Shown: in pieces, positions 9,198 through 17,715 of the stretch | Layout: each line of letters opens with the position of its first letter | Numbering within the stretch: position 1 is the first letter of the stretch | NCBI GenBank assembly: GCA_963850765.1 | Contig: CAWKMN010000003.1 | Coordinates: 930,001-994,000, forward strand | Origin: CAWKMN01 sp963850765 | GTDB taxonomy: Bacteria > Chloroflexota > Anaerolineae > Aggregatilineales > Aggregatilineaceae | DNA length: 64,000 bases | Direction of reading: 5' to 3' | The notes under the pieces: generated by a model | The model's input: only the letters and a program-made list of their open reading frames with translations | Databases searched by the model: none | What the model was told of the DNA's origin: nothing | Position numbers and translations under genes: made by a program

Positions 9198-9620
9198 TCA
9201 CATAATCCAGAACAGGGCCAAAAACGCCACCGAAAACCCCACCAGTTCGGCCAACCCGATGCCGGTCGCCACGGCGACAGCCTGCGTGCCCGGCACATTA
9301 TTCATCCCGTGGCCGTTGCGCCGGTCCCAGGTTTCGGAGCCAAGCAGCAAACTGATCGGCAGGCTGATCACCACGCCGGCGAAGATCAGCAGCGGGCCGC
9401 TGGTAGCTTCATCCAGAAACAGCGCGCCCAGGTAAAAGATCAGCAGGAAAAGCCCAAACAGCCCGGCCCCGGCCAGCATGATTTTCCGGGTGCTGTTGCG
9501 CAGTTCCGTCAAAAAGGGGGCATTATCGAGATAGGGCAGTGCCATCACGCCATAGGCGATCACGGCTAACATGGAAACAATAGCGCTCGAAACAATTCCT
9601 AACCAGGCGTAACCACTCAT
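9198..9620 (-). CDS. Hypothetical integral membrane protein
   Basis: 140 residues from the ATG at 9620 (the frame is open further upstream, but that part is Arg/Gly-rich and looks non-coding). Four hydrophobic helices are visible (about 5-25, 45-65, 70-92 and 112-138), with a charged loop WDRRNGHGMNN between the third and fourth. I recognise no family. The ribosome binding site is weak, so the exact start is uncertain. Confidence 0.55.
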   Translation of the reverse strand: MSGYAWLGIVSSAIVSMLAVIAYGVMALPYLDNAPFLTELRNSTRKIMLAGAGLFGLFLLIFYLGALFLDEATSGPLLIFAGVVISLPISLLLGSETWDRRNGHGMNNVPGTQAVAVATGIGLAELVGFSVAFLALFWIM

Positions 9621-9949
9621 CCGCGATGATATCCTCAATGTTGTGTGTCTGGCCGCCCACTGTGGCGGTTGCCTGCTGGTGCAGTTGCCGCCGGTGCAGT
9701 CCCCGTTGTATCTACACCCGGACCTGCCGGGTCGGTTCAAAACTCGGGCTATTCTATACGAAGAGAGTTCGCCTGACGAGGGTTTTTGGTGTTATGATTA
9801 GCAGCACATATAGCTGGTTATTGGTTATTAGTTGTTGGTTTTTAGTTTTGCGGGCCACGTTTTCGCCTGAGCCAAGCAGATAGAGGCAAGAACCAACAAC
9901 TAACAACTGAACACTGTTAACTTCTGCGGCAGGAGGATATTTACTATTT
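9621..9949. repeat. Intergenic region with imperfect hairpin repeat
   Basis: This divergent 329-base gap has no gene. An AT-rich imperfect inverted repeat is present: arms at about 9824-9845 (TTATTAGTTGTTGGTTTTTAG) and 9887-9910 (AACCAACAACTAACAACTG). The same TTAGTTxxTGGTTTTT sequence recurs near 31190, and TTAGC-type relatives occur near 10994 and 29261. An AGGAGG site at about 9930 serves the next gene. Confidence 0.55.
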
Positions 9950-10354
9950 ATGGCGACCAACGCGAGCACCTGGTTTTATCGTGAACCGGAACACCGGGCC
10001 TATCTGATCGAAGAGCGGGTAAATCATACCTTTTGGGCCAACCGGATCGCAGCGATCCATCTCGACTGCACCAGCGAGGAACCACCCTTCCGCATGCAGG
10101 GCGAGTGGCATGATATGCCGGTCACGATTGAGTGGGTTCCCAATGAGTATTTCACGCTGACGATGCGGGCGACGGATAACACCGAGGCGCTGTTGATCGG
10201 CATCAAAGAGATTCTGGGGTTTCCTCCCGCTATTTCCTACGTGGATCCCAACGGTAATTTTGTGGCCGAGTGGCATGTCAAGGAGGTTGCCCAACGCATC
10301 CAGGAGATCCAGGGCAACCCCAACTATCTTCAGATTAAGCGCTATAAGAAGTGA
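9950..10354 (+). CDS. Hypothetical protein, first gene of a two-gene operon
   Basis: 134 residues, soluble, with no signal peptide or membrane segment. A strong AGGAGG site lies about 13 bases before the ATG. The sequence is rich in aromatic residues and mixed charge (for example FWANRIAAIHLDC and WHDMPVTIEWVPNEYFTL). I recognise no family or catalytic motif. The next gene starts 4 bases after its stop, so the two products probably work together. Confidence 0.6.
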   Translation: MATNASTWFYREPEHRAYLIEERVNHTFWANRIAAIHLDCTSEEPPFRMQGEWHDMPVTIEWVPNEYFTLTMRATDNTEALLIGIKEILGFPPAISYVDPNGNFVAEWHVKEVAQRIQEIQGNPNYLQIKRYKK

Positions 10355-10358
10355 GCCC

Positions 10359-10952
10359 ATGAGCACCAATCCTCCAACGCTGGCGTTCGATCTCGAACGT
10401 GATCTGCGCGTCCTCGCGGCCATGGCCGCCAACCTGACGCCCTACCTGTACGAAGACGAAATGTACGGCAACCTGGGTGGCGATCTCCCCCGGCTGACGT
10501 TGGGCGGGCTGCTGATGCGCCTGTACCGTCTATCCCGCCTGGAGAGCAGTCTGACCGCCGGGCAGCAGGCCGCCGTAGAGGATGCTCAGGCTAATTTTGA
10601 GGCCGGACGCTCGAAATGGGCGGTCCATTACGAAACCAAGCTGGTCAACGAACTGCGGTCGCGCGCCGAGGCCCTGCTGCGCTTCCTTGACGAGTGTACG
10701 GACGATCTCGCCAGCTGCACGGCCAGCTACCCATCCCAGGCCGAAAAACGCACGATGATCGAGCACCTGCGGGACGAAGCCGAGGGGCGTAACGTGCTCA
10801 CCGAGGATCACCGCGCGCTGATCAACGTGGTCGATCAGAAGATCCGGCGCGTCCTGCACGATGGCGCATTCATCACCGACGAGCGGCTGAAAGAGGTTTA
10901 TCCTCGCGAGAAGTTCTGGTGGCTCTACGGCAGCGTGGGCGAGAGCAAATAA
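10359..10952 (+). CDS. Hypothetical helical protein, second gene of the operon
   Basis: 197 residues from the ATG at 10359, five bases past the previous gene's last base. The sequence looks mostly alpha-helical and soluble, with repeated charged amphipathic stretches (RALINVVDQKIRRVLHD, EKRTMIEHLRDEAEG). No family recognised. A hairpin terminator follows directly. Confidence 0.6.
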   Translation: MSTNPPTLAFDLERDLRVLAAMAANLTPYLYEDEMYGNLGGDLPRLTLGGLLMRLYRLSRLESSLTAGQQAAVEDAQANFEAGRSKWAVHYETKLVNELRSRAEALLRFLDECTDDLASCTASYPSQAEKRTMIEHLRDEAEGRNVLTEDHRALINVVDQKIRRVLHDGAFITDERLKEVYPREKFWWLYGSVGESK

Positions 10953-10963
10953 CAAAAACAACC

Positions 10964-10990
10964 GGGCTGAGCGGCCCGGATTTCTTTTTA
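10964..10990 (+). terminator. Rho-independent terminator
   Basis: Stem CCGGGC, short loop TGAGC, GCCCGG (shifted by one G), then ATTTCTTTTT. It lies 12 bases after the stop of the gene ending at 10952. Confidence 0.75.
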
Positions 10991-10991
10991 T

Positions 10992-11027
10992 GCCATTAGC
11001 CGTTAGCTTTTAGCGATTAGCTTTTTG
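10992..11027. repeat. TTAGC-type low-complexity repeat
   Basis: About four near-repeats of TTAGCxxT (CCATTAGCCGTTAGCTTTTAG and following). The same unit makes the inverted repeat at 29261-29413. Confidence 0.55.
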
Positions 11028-11090
11028 TGGGTGTTTGCGCGCGGAAGATGTAGAACCCTGCGCAAAAGCTGATCGCCGCGCCCGATGAAC

Positions 11091-11822
11091 TTACCAGCCG
11101 TGCTCTAAACGGGTGATCAGGCGTTCCGGCAGATCCAGCCGGCGCATTTTTTCCTGCGTGGATTTGATCGGATAGGGCACGCGCCGGTACTCAAAGACTG
11201 CCTCTTGCACGTGCAAAATCCCATAGGACGCATCTTTGTTTGAGTCGCGCGGCTGGCCGACACTGCCGGGATTGATAATCAGGCGGTGCCCGTTGAGCGC
11301 CTTCGGCTCGCCGTAGCTCGGCTGGAGCGCCTCGGTATCGCCCCGGTCATCGACCAGTTGGAATATCACCGGCGTGTGCGTGTGGCCGACGAGACAGTAG
11401 GGCGTCTCAAAGTGGGGGAAGTTCAGGGCCGCAATCAGCGGATCGAGAATATACTCCCAGACAGGTTCACGCGGGCTGCCATGAGCCAGCGTATAATTGC
11501 CGAGCACAAATGTGGTGGGCAAAGCCGCCAGGTATTCGAGATTGGTCTGGGTCAGAGTCTCGCGGGTCCAGGTGACGGCACGGCGCGCATCCGCGTTGAA
11601 GGTGCGAATATCCAGCCGCCCTAATGCCGCCCAGTCGTGATTGCCTGCCAGACACAGATGCGGCAGGCTGCGCAGCAGATCGCAGCACTCATTGGGATCG
11701 GGGCCATAGCCGACGACGTCCCCTAAACACCATACATAGTCCCAATCGCCCCTGGCATCGTCCATCACCGTTTCGAGCGCGGCCAGATTGGCGTGAATGT
11801 CCGAGATAATCAGTATGCGCAT
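11091..11822 (-). CDS. Calcineurin-like metallophosphoesterase (YfcE/DevT-like)
   Basis: 243 residues. It carries the full dinuclear-metal set of the family: D8 and H10 (SDIHAN), D35 (GDVVGYGPDP), N61 and H62 (GNHDW), H114 (AHGSP), and H147 and H149 (GHTHTP), plus NPGSVGQPRD further on. It is thus probably an active phosphatase, phosphodiesterase or nucleotidase; substrate unknown. The GDVVGYGPxP and NPGSVGQPRD motifs are common to a subgroup of stand-alone bacterial enzymes. It is divergent from the tsaE operon. Confidence 0.85.
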   Translation of the reverse strand: MRILIISDIHANLAALETVMDDARGDWDYVWCLGDVVGYGPDPNECCDLLRSLPHLCLAGNHDWAALGRLDIRTFNADARRAVTWTRETLTQTNLEYLAALPTTFVLGNYTLAHGSPREPVWEYILDPLIAALNFPHFETPYCLVGHTHTPVIFQLVDDRGDTEALQPSYGEPKALNGHRLIINPGSVGQPRDSNKDASYGILHVQEAVFEYRRVPYPIKSTQEKMRRLDLPERLITRLEHGW

Positions 11823-11957
11823 GAGATCGCGTTCCTACCCGCTCAAAATAAGACCTGCCGCAAATGATAGCACGTTTCAAAAAGCGTGGCGAACCGCTCA
11901 ATGAAACATTAATTTTCTATTATACTGCAATTAAGCGGAACCATTCCATTCGAATAT

Positions 11958-11987
11958 TGTCTGAGATTCCAACCCCAGTAGTATAAT
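11958..11987 (+). promoter_or_regulatory. Putative promoter of the tsaE-tsaB-rimI-udg operon
   Basis: A perfect TATAAT box at 11982-11987, with a weak TTGTCT about 19 bases upstream. An AGGAG site at 12005-12009 follows. Confidence 0.5.
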
Positions 11988-12019
11988 CGAAATGCGCGCA
12001 ACACAGGAGCTAAAAACTC

Positions 12020-12511
12020 GTGCCAGAAGGTGACATGCTGGAATTCACCAGCTACGACGTTGAGCAGACCGAACGGGTCGGGCGCAGCCTTGGCGCGCTG
12101 CTCGCCGCCGGTGATGTGATCGCGCTGTCCGGGGATCTTGGCGCGGGCAAAACCGCCTTCACACGGGGGATCGGCGCGGGATGGGGCGCGCGTGAAGCCG
12201 TCACCAGCCCGACGTTTACCCTGATGCACGAGCATCACCGCCCGCCGGATGATCAGGTGCTCTATCATGTGGACTGCTACCGGCTGACCAGCCTGGATGA
12301 CGCCTGGGGGATCGGGCTCGACGATCTGCTGTACGGGCAGCACCCGGTCGTGCTCGAATGGGCCGAGAATATTGAGGATCTGCTGCCCCCTGAACGGCTC
12401 TGGATCCAGATCGCCATTCTGGACGGCACCCGGCGGCAGGTGAGCATCACGGCGCGCGGCGCACGCTACAACGCTCTGCTCGATGCGCTCCGCTCGCAGA
12501 TACCCGGTTAA
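12020..12511 (+). CDS. tsaE: tRNA t6A threonylcarbamoyladenosine biosynthesis ATPase TsaE
   Basis: 163 residues from GTG 12020 (AGGAG 10 bases upstream); ATG 12035 is a possible alternative. Walker A is GDLGAGKT (38-45), followed by the family motifs TSPTFTL (62-68), YHVDCYRL (82-89) and LEWAENIEDLLP (112-123). TsaE hydrolyses ATP in the TsaBDE complex that transfers threonylcarbamoyl to A37 of ANN-decoding tRNAs in the cytoplasm. It stands first in an operon with tsaB and rimI, as in many bacteria. Confidence 0.93.
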   Translation: MPEGDMLEFTSYDVEQTERVGRSLGALLAAGDVIALSGDLGAGKTAFTRGIGAGWGAREAVTSPTFTLMHEHHRPPDDQVLYHVDCYRLTSLDDAWGIGLDDLLYGQHPVVLEWAENIEDLLPPERLWIQIAILDGTRRQVSITARGARYNALLDALRSQIPG

Positions 12512-12522
12512 AGGAGAGCTTG

Positions 12523-13194
12523 TTGTTACTGGCAATCGATACCGCCAGCCGGTTGATCAGCGTGGCGCTTCATGACGGCAGCCGGCTGCATTATGAGGCG
12601 ACCTGGACCAGCGCCAACAACCACACCATCGAGCTGACGCCCGCCATCCGGCACGCGTTCGCCCAGGTCCAGATCACCGCCCGCGACCTGACTGCCATCG
12701 CCGTGTCGCAGGGGCCGGGATCGTTCACCGGGCTGCGCATCGGGATGGGCGTGGCCAAAGGGCTGGCGCTGGCTCAGCAGATCCCGCTGGTGGCGATCCC
12801 AACTCTGGACATCACCGCGGCAGGAGTATCGCCGCAGGACGGCGCGATGCTGATGGCGGTGCTTCAGGCAGGGCGCGGCCGGATCTGCGCCCAGGCATAC
12901 CAGGGCAACACGCCCGGCTGGACACCGGCCGGGCAGGCCGCGATTACGACCTGGGAACAACTGATCGAACAGGTTCAGGTCCCGACGTTATTTGCCGGGG
13001 AGATCGACGACATGGGGCGCGCGCTGCTGTTAGCCCACCCGGAGATGGCTATCGTCGTGCAAGGAGCATTCGCGCTGCGCCGCGCTGGTTTTCTGGCCGA
13101 GCTGGCCTGGGCACGCATCCGCCGGCACGATACGGATAACCCGGCCACCCTCACGCCCATCTATCTGCATCAACCAGGAGTTCCGAACCCGTGA
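12523..13194 (+). CDS. tsaB: tRNA t6A biosynthesis protein TsaB
   Basis: About 223 residues. TTG codons at 12520 and 12523 can both serve as start; 12523 gives better spacing to GGAG at 12513-12516. The N-terminus LLAIDTASRLISVALHDG and the later SQGPGSFTGLRIGMGVAKGLA (about residues 65-85) are diagnostic. TsaB is the catalytically inactive ASKHA-fold partner of TsaD and is needed for t6A formation. It overlaps rimI by 4 bases. Confidence 0.92.
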   Translation: MLLAIDTASRLISVALHDGSRLHYEATWTSANNHTIELTPAIRHAFAQVQITARDLTAIAVSQGPGSFTGLRIGMGVAKGLALAQQIPLVAIPTLDITAAGVSPQDGAMLMAVLQAGRGRICAQAYQGNTPGWTPAGQAAITTWEQLIEQVQVPTLFAGEIDDMGRALLLAHPEMAIVVQGAFALRRAGFLAELAWARIRRHDTDNPATLTPIYLHQPGVPNP

Positions 13195-13811
13195 CCCCTG
13201 CCTACGTTATGCGCCATATGCGGCTGGAAGATATCCCCCAGGTGGTGTCTGTAGATGAGCTGTCATTCCCCAGTCCCTGGTCGCCGCGCACGTATCAGTT
13301 CGAGATCGCCAACCGCGACACATCGCAGATGGTGGTGCTGGAACTCCCCGGCCGGAGTGTAGCAGGACGCCCGGATGGGCTGCGCGGGATCGTCCAGCGG
13401 TTGATGGGTAACTCGCAGACGCCCGGCACGATTGTAGGCTATGGCGGCTGCTGGCTGATCGCCGGCGAAGCGCATATCAGCACGATCGCGGTACACCCCA
13501 GGTATCGCGGCCAGGGACTCGGTGAAGTCCTGCTGACGGGCATGCTGCAGCGCGGTATCCACCTGGGCGGTGAATACTCGGTGCTCGAAGTCCGCGCCAG
13601 CAACTTGACGGCTCAGGCGTTGTATGAAAAATATGAGTACCGGGTGGTCGGGCGGCGGCGAGGATACTACCACGACAACGGCGAAGACGCGCTGCTCATG
13701 GAGGTGCGCCCCCTGGACCGCGCCTATCAGGAACGGCTGCGCGCGCACATCGAACGGTTAAAAGAGCGTGTCCTGTTTATCGATCATTTCACCCGCCATG
13801 ATAAAACGTGA
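13191..13811 (+). CDS. rimI: GNAT N-acetyltransferase, RimI-like, with an insertion
   Basis: 206 residues from GTG 13191. The acetyl-CoA binding motif is ISTIAVHPRYRGQGLGEVLL (about 96-115), followed by LEVRASNLTAQALYEKYEYRVVGRRRGYY, typical of RimI (ribosomal protein S18 alanine N-acetyltransferase). Compared with the usual 150-residue enzyme it has about 26 extra residues (around 54-80) between the early beta strands, and a charged C-terminal tail. The tsaB-rimI overlap supports the name; the true substrate could differ. Confidence 0.85.
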   Translation: MTPAYVMRHMRLEDIPQVVSVDELSFPSPWSPRTYQFEIANRDTSQMVVLELPGRSVAGRPDGLRGIVQRLMGNSQTPGTIVGYGGCWLIAGEAHISTIAVHPRYRGQGLGEVLLTGMLQRGIHLGGEYSVLEVRASNLTAQALYEKYEYRVVGRRRGYYHDNGEDALLMEVRPLDRAYQERLRAHIERLKERVLFIDHFTRHDKT

Positions 13812-13822
13812 GGAGGACCAGT

Positions 13823-14467
13823 GTGACGGAATTAATGAGTCTGGATGAACGGCGTGCCGCCCTTGAGGCCATCGCCCAGGAGGTTCGGGGCTGCCCGCGC
13901 TGTCCCCTGTCCACCGGGCGCACGAATGCCGTACCCGGCACAGGCCGCCCGGACGCTGACATTATGTTTATTGGCGAGGCTCCCGGTTATCACGAAGACC
14001 AGCAGGGGCTGCCCTTCGTGGGGGCGTCCGGCCAGTATCTGACCGAGCTCCTGGCGAAAATCGGCCTGTCACGAAGTGATGTCTATATTACCAATGTGGT
14101 CAAGTGCCGGCCGCCGGGTAATCGCGATCCCCTGCCGGCGGAGATCGATACCTGCGTGCCGCTCTATCTTCAACGCCAGATCGCGAGCATCCAGCCCAAG
14201 ATCATTGCTACTTTGGGGCGCTTCAGCATGGCGCTGTTTTTCGACAAAAACGCGCGGATCTCCAAGATACACGGCCAACCCCGCCGCGCCGATGGGCGCA
14301 TCTATTACCCGATCTTCCATCCCGCCGCTGTGCTGCGCAATCCAAACTTGCGCCCGGCCATGGAAGAGGACTTTAAGCGCATGCTCGCCCTGCTCAAGGA
14401 GCTTGAGGCAGCCGCTCCACCCGTCGATGATGAGCCACCCGCACCCCGCCAGCTCAGCCTGTTCTAG
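13823..14467 (+). CDS. Family 4 (Fe-S) uracil-DNA glycosylase with C-terminal clamp motif
   Basis: 214 residues. I chose GTG 13823, with AGGAGG at 13811-13816, over GTG 13808. Family 4 signatures are GEAPGYHEDQQGLPFVGASG (51-70) and NVVKCRPPGNRDP (91-103). Four cysteines (C24, C27, C95, C111) can bind the 4Fe-4S cluster, and FHPAAVLRNP carries the catalytic-loop His. It removes uracil from DNA in base-excision repair. The last five residues are QLSLF, the consensus beta-sliding-clamp binding pentapeptide. It is the final gene of the tsaE operon. Confidence 0.9.
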   Translation: MTELMSLDERRAALEAIAQEVRGCPRCPLSTGRTNAVPGTGRPDADIMFIGEAPGYHEDQQGLPFVGASGQYLTELLAKIGLSRSDVYITNVVKCRPPGNRDPLPAEIDTCVPLYLQRQIASIQPKIIATLGRFSMALFFDKNARISKIHGQPRRADGRIYYPIFHPAAVLRNPNLRPAMEEDFKRMLALLKELEAAAPPVDDEPPAPRQLSLF

Positions 14468-14482
14468 CGGCCGGTTCGCCGC

Positions 14483-14527
14483 TATAATGCACACAGCGTC
14501 AGGTTAGCATTGCCCTGGCGCTGTTTT
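14483..14527 (+). terminator. Hairpin with T-run after udg, next to a TATAAT box
   Basis: CAGCGTCAGG (14494-14503) pairs with CCTGGCGCTG (14514-14523), then TTTT: a good terminator for the udg operon. A TATAAT at 14483-14488 just upstream could instead make the hairpin the 5' end of the wecA-like transcript. Confidence 0.65.
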
Positions 14528-14590
14528 GTGCCCGGCCCAACTTACGGTATACTCCCGCGCGGTTTGCGGAGCAACAGAGTAGCGACAATC

Positions 14591-15610
14591 ATGGAAATGA
14601 CCCAGTTCTTCCCGGTTATGATCGCCGGCTTCGCGGCAGTCGTGGGCCTTACCCCCATCACGAAACGCCTCGCCGTTCGCTTTGGCGTGCTCGATCAGCC
14701 CAGCAATCGCAAAGTGCATACCACCCCCACCCCGCTGATGGGCGGTCTGGCGATTTACGGCGCGCTCGTGCTGGCACTGGTCTTTTTCAGCCCGCCGTTT
14801 TATCTGGTCGAATTCGGCGCGATCCTGGCTGGCGCGACATGGCTGGTCATGGTTGGCTTTATCGATGACCGTGCCGGCATGAAACCCTGGATCAAGATGA
14901 GCGCGCAGATCGTCGCCGGGCTGGTGCTGGTCGCCGCCGGTATTCAAGTGCGGATCCTTTCCAGCGACCTGCTCGACATCGCGCTTACGCTGTTCTGGAT
15001 CGTGGGCATCACCAATGCCATGAATTTTCAGGACAACATGGACGGTCTGGCCGCGGGCCTCACCGCCGTGGCGGCAGCCTTTTTCTTTATCCTGGCCGTG
15101 CAGGAAGAACTCAGTCTGGTGGGCAGTCTGGCCGGCGCACTGGCCGGCGCATCCATCGGCTTTCTGATCTACAACTTCAACCCCGCGTCTACCTTTATGG
15201 GCGATATGGGCAGCATGGTGTTAGGCTTTTTGCTGGCGGTGCTGGCGATCAAGCTGGACTTTAATGTACCGTCCAGCCGCCAGTGGGTCACCTGGATGGT
15301 GCCCGTCGTGGTGTTGGGGTTCCCGATTTTTGACACCACCCTGGTCGTGTTCACCCGCCTGCGCGAGGGCCGGTCGCCTATGCAGGGCGGCAAGGATCAT
15401 ACGTCGCACCGGCTGGTGAGCCTGGGCCTGAGCCAGCGTGCCGCCGTGCTCATTTTATACGGGCTGTGCGCGGCGTTTGGCTTTGCAGCGCTCGACCTGT
15501 CGCAGGCCAGCATCACCGGAGGCATGGTAATCGGCTTCCGGCTGCTGGTGATCGGCCTGGGGGCCTTTATCTTCCTCGAATACGTTTATATCCGAAACAA
15601 GCGCAGGTAA
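14591..15610 (+). CDS. WecA/TagO-like undecaprenyl-phosphate sugar-1-phosphate transferase
   Basis: 339 residues with about 10-11 membrane helices. The family motifs are present: DQPSNRKVHTTPTPLMGGLAIY, the catalytic Asp pair GFIDDRAGMKPW, NAMNFQDNMDGLAAGL (NxxNxxDGxDGL-like) and the GKDHTSHRLV motif that marks the WecA/TagO branch, not MraY. It starts lipid-linked surface-glycan synthesis at the inner membrane face by loading a HexNAc-1-phosphate on the lipid carrier. It is the first gene of a plus-strand glycan operon running to about 23.2 kb. Confidence 0.88.
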   Translation: MEMTQFFPVMIAGFAAVVGLTPITKRLAVRFGVLDQPSNRKVHTTPTPLMGGLAIYGALVLALVFFSPPFYLVEFGAILAGATWLVMVGFIDDRAGMKPWIKMSAQIVAGLVLVAAGIQVRILSSDLLDIALTLFWIVGITNAMNFQDNMDGLAAGLTAVAAAFFFILAVQEELSLVGSLAGALAGASIGFLIYNFNPASTFMGDMGSMVLGFLLAVLAIKLDFNVPSSRQWVTWMVPVVVLGFPIFDTTLVVFTRLREGRSPMQGGKDHTSHRLVSLGLSQRAAVLILYGLCAAFGFAALDLSQASITGGMVIGFRLLVIGLGAFIFLEYVYIRNKRR

Positions 15611-15613
15611 AAC

Positions 15614-16570
15614 ATGCAGCAAATACAACCCCGGACTTATCTCGTTACCGGCGGTGCCGGATTTATCGGCTCTCACATGATAGATGCCTTGCTGAAGGCG
15701 GGACACCGTGTCCGCGTGGTCGATAACTTTGCGACCGGCAAGCGCGAAAATCTGGCGCATGTCATGGACCAGATCGATCTGCACGAGATCAGCATCACCG
15801 ACGCCGAGCCGCTGGCCGAGGCCATGCAGGGTGTGGATTATGTCTTCCATCTGGCGGCGCTCGGATCGGTGCCGCGTTCGGTGCATGATCCGCTGGAGAA
15901 CCACGAAATCAACGTCACCGGCACGGTGAATGTGCTGATCGCGGCGCGGGATGCGGGCGTCAAGCGCGTGGTCTACGCCGGGTCGTCGTCGGCGTATGGG
16001 GATATTGATTCCGAGTTTAAGTCCGAAGATATGCTGCCCCGGCCCCTGTCCCCTTATGCGGCGGCCAAGCTCGCCAGCGAGCACTACTGCCAGGTGTTTA
16101 CCCACGTCTACGGACTCGAAACCGTGGTCGTGCGCTACTTTAACGTCTTTGGCCCGCGCCAGGATCCGCTCTCGATGTACGCCGCGGTAATCCCCAAGTT
16201 CGTGATCGCCATGCTGGACGATACGCCGCCGACGGTTGAGGGCGATGGGCTGCAATCGCGCGACTTCACGTATATTGACAACGTGGTGGACGGCAATCTG
16301 CTGGCCTGCCACACGCCCGGCGTCGCCGGGGAGATCATCAACGTCGCCTGTGGGGGACGGATCAACCTGCTGGATATGATCGCCGTGATGAACCGCTACC
16401 TGGGCAAACAGATCGAGCCGGTCTTCACCGATCCGCGCCCCGGTGATGTCCGCCATTCGCGCGCGTCGATCGACAAGGCTCGCCGGCTGCTGGGCTACGA
16501 GCCCGCGATCTCCTTTGAAGACGGGTTGGCGCGCACGATGGCGTGGTACGAAACCGCCGCGGCCCGCTGA
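15614..16570 (+). CDS. NAD-dependent UDP-sugar 4-epimerase (extended SDR)
   Basis: 318 residues. Rossmann motif GGAGFIGS (13-20), the active-site Tyr-Lys pair in SPYAAAKLASEHY, and YFNVFGPRQDP and SRDFTYIDNVV are all present. These last motifs are typical of WbpP/GalE-like extended SDRs acting on UDP-Glc or UDP-GlcNAc. It lies 3 bases after the WecA-like gene and probably supplies a nucleotide sugar for the same glycan. Exact substrate cannot be read from the sequence. Confidence 0.85.
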   Translation: MQQIQPRTYLVTGGAGFIGSHMIDALLKAGHRVRVVDNFATGKRENLAHVMDQIDLHEISITDAEPLAEAMQGVDYVFHLAALGSVPRSVHDPLENHEINVTGTVNVLIAARDAGVKRVVYAGSSSAYGDIDSEFKSEDMLPRPLSPYAAAKLASEHYCQVFTHVYGLETVVVRYFNVFGPRQDPLSMYAAVIPKFVIAMLDDTPPTVEGDGLQSRDFTYIDNVVDGNLLACHTPGVAGEIINVACGGRINLLDMIAVMNRYLGKQIEPVFTDPRPGDVRHSRASIDKARRLLGYEPAISFEDGLARTMAWYETAAAR

Positions 16571-16581
16571 CCTGAACCGCC

Positions 16582-17715
16582 ATGCCCGCCAACCGGATCG
16601 TCCACCTCTCCAAAATGACCGGCACCGCCGGCTCGGAAGGGCATCTGCTGGTTCTGCTGGAGGGGCTGCGCGCGCGCGGGCTGGATGCGCGCCTGTGGAT
16701 TCTGGTCGAGCCGGACAAACCCCTGCACGACTACGTAAACCGGGCCGAGGCGCTCGGCATCCCGGTCGAGCGACTCATCATCCGCCGCGATCTCGATCCT
16801 GCCCTGTGGCGTGAGTTGGTCCGTCGCTTGCGTGCCGCGCAGCCGGACATCGTCCATACGCATCTGCTGCACGCGGATCTGCATGGCATCACGGCTGCCC
16901 GCCGCGCTGGCGTGCCCTCTATCATCAGCTCCCGCCACAACGACGATCAATTCCGCCGCCGCCTGCCGATGCGCCTGCTGCACCGCTGGCTGTGGTCGCA
17001 AACTGACGCGGGGATCGCTATCTCCGAGGCGATCCGGCAGTTCTGCATCACCGTCGAGGGCGCGCCGTCCGCCCGGATGCACACCGTGCATTACGGGCTG
17101 GATCCGTCCACCCTGCACGCGCCGCCCGATGCCCGCGACCGGCTCCGCGCCGCGCTGAATCTTCCGCCGGATACACTGTTCATCGGCTCGGTCTGCCGCC
17201 TGATCGAACAAAAGGGGCTGCTGTATGGGATTCGAGGCTTTGCGCAGGTCGCGGCCCAGTTTCCGCACGCCCATTACGTGATCGCGGGCGACGGCGGGCA
17301 GCGTGCGGCGCTGGAAGCTGAAGTCCGCGCGCTCAATCTGGCGGATCGGGTGCATTTCCTCGGCTGGCGCAGCGATGCGCACGCCGTGTTCGCGGCGCTG
17401 GATCTGCTGCTGGCTCCGTCACTGTGGGAAGGGTTCGGGCTGGTGTTTCTCGAAGCGATGGCGTTCGGTGTGCCGGTGATCAGCACGCGGGTGAGCGCGA
17501 TCCCCGAAATCGTCATCGACGGCGAAACGGGCTGGCTCGTCCCGCCGCGTGATGCGGATGCCGTCGCCGCCGCACTGCGCGAGGCGCTCAGCGATCCCAC
17601 CCGGCGCAGCGCACGCGGAGCAAACGGTCGCCGCCGCCTGGAGACCCATTTCACCGTGGAAAAGATGGTCGAGTGTACCCTGGCCGTCTATCGCAGCGTG
17701 GAGGGCCGGGGCTGA
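16582..17715 (+). CDS. Glycosyltransferase family 4 (GT-B fold)
   Basis: 377 residues. N-terminal acceptor domain with the TGTAGSEGHLL loop. The C-terminal GT1/GT4 domain has SVCRLIEQKGLLYGIRGFAQV, the ExxxE motif region SLWEGFGLVFLEAMAFGVPVI, and EIVIDGETGWLVPPRD. It probably transfers a hexose from a nucleotide sugar in the cytoplasm during glycan assembly. Its stop codon shares a base with the asnB start. Confidence 0.87.
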   Translation: MPANRIVHLSKMTGTAGSEGHLLVLLEGLRARGLDARLWILVEPDKPLHDYVNRAEALGIPVERLIIRRDLDPALWRELVRRLRAAQPDIVHTHLLHADLHGITAARRAGVPSIISSRHNDDQFRRRLPMRLLHRWLWSQTDAGIAISEAIRQFCITVEGAPSARMHTVHYGLDPSTLHAPPDARDRLRAALNLPPDTLFIGSVCRLIEQKGLLYGIRGFAQVAAQFPHAHYVIAGDGGQRAALEAEVRALNLADRVHFLGWRSDAHAVFAALDLLLAPSLWEGFGLVFLEAMAFGVPVISTRVSAIPEIVIDGETGWLVPPRDADAVAAALREALSDPTRRSARGANGRRRLETHFTVEKMVECTLAVYRSVEGRG

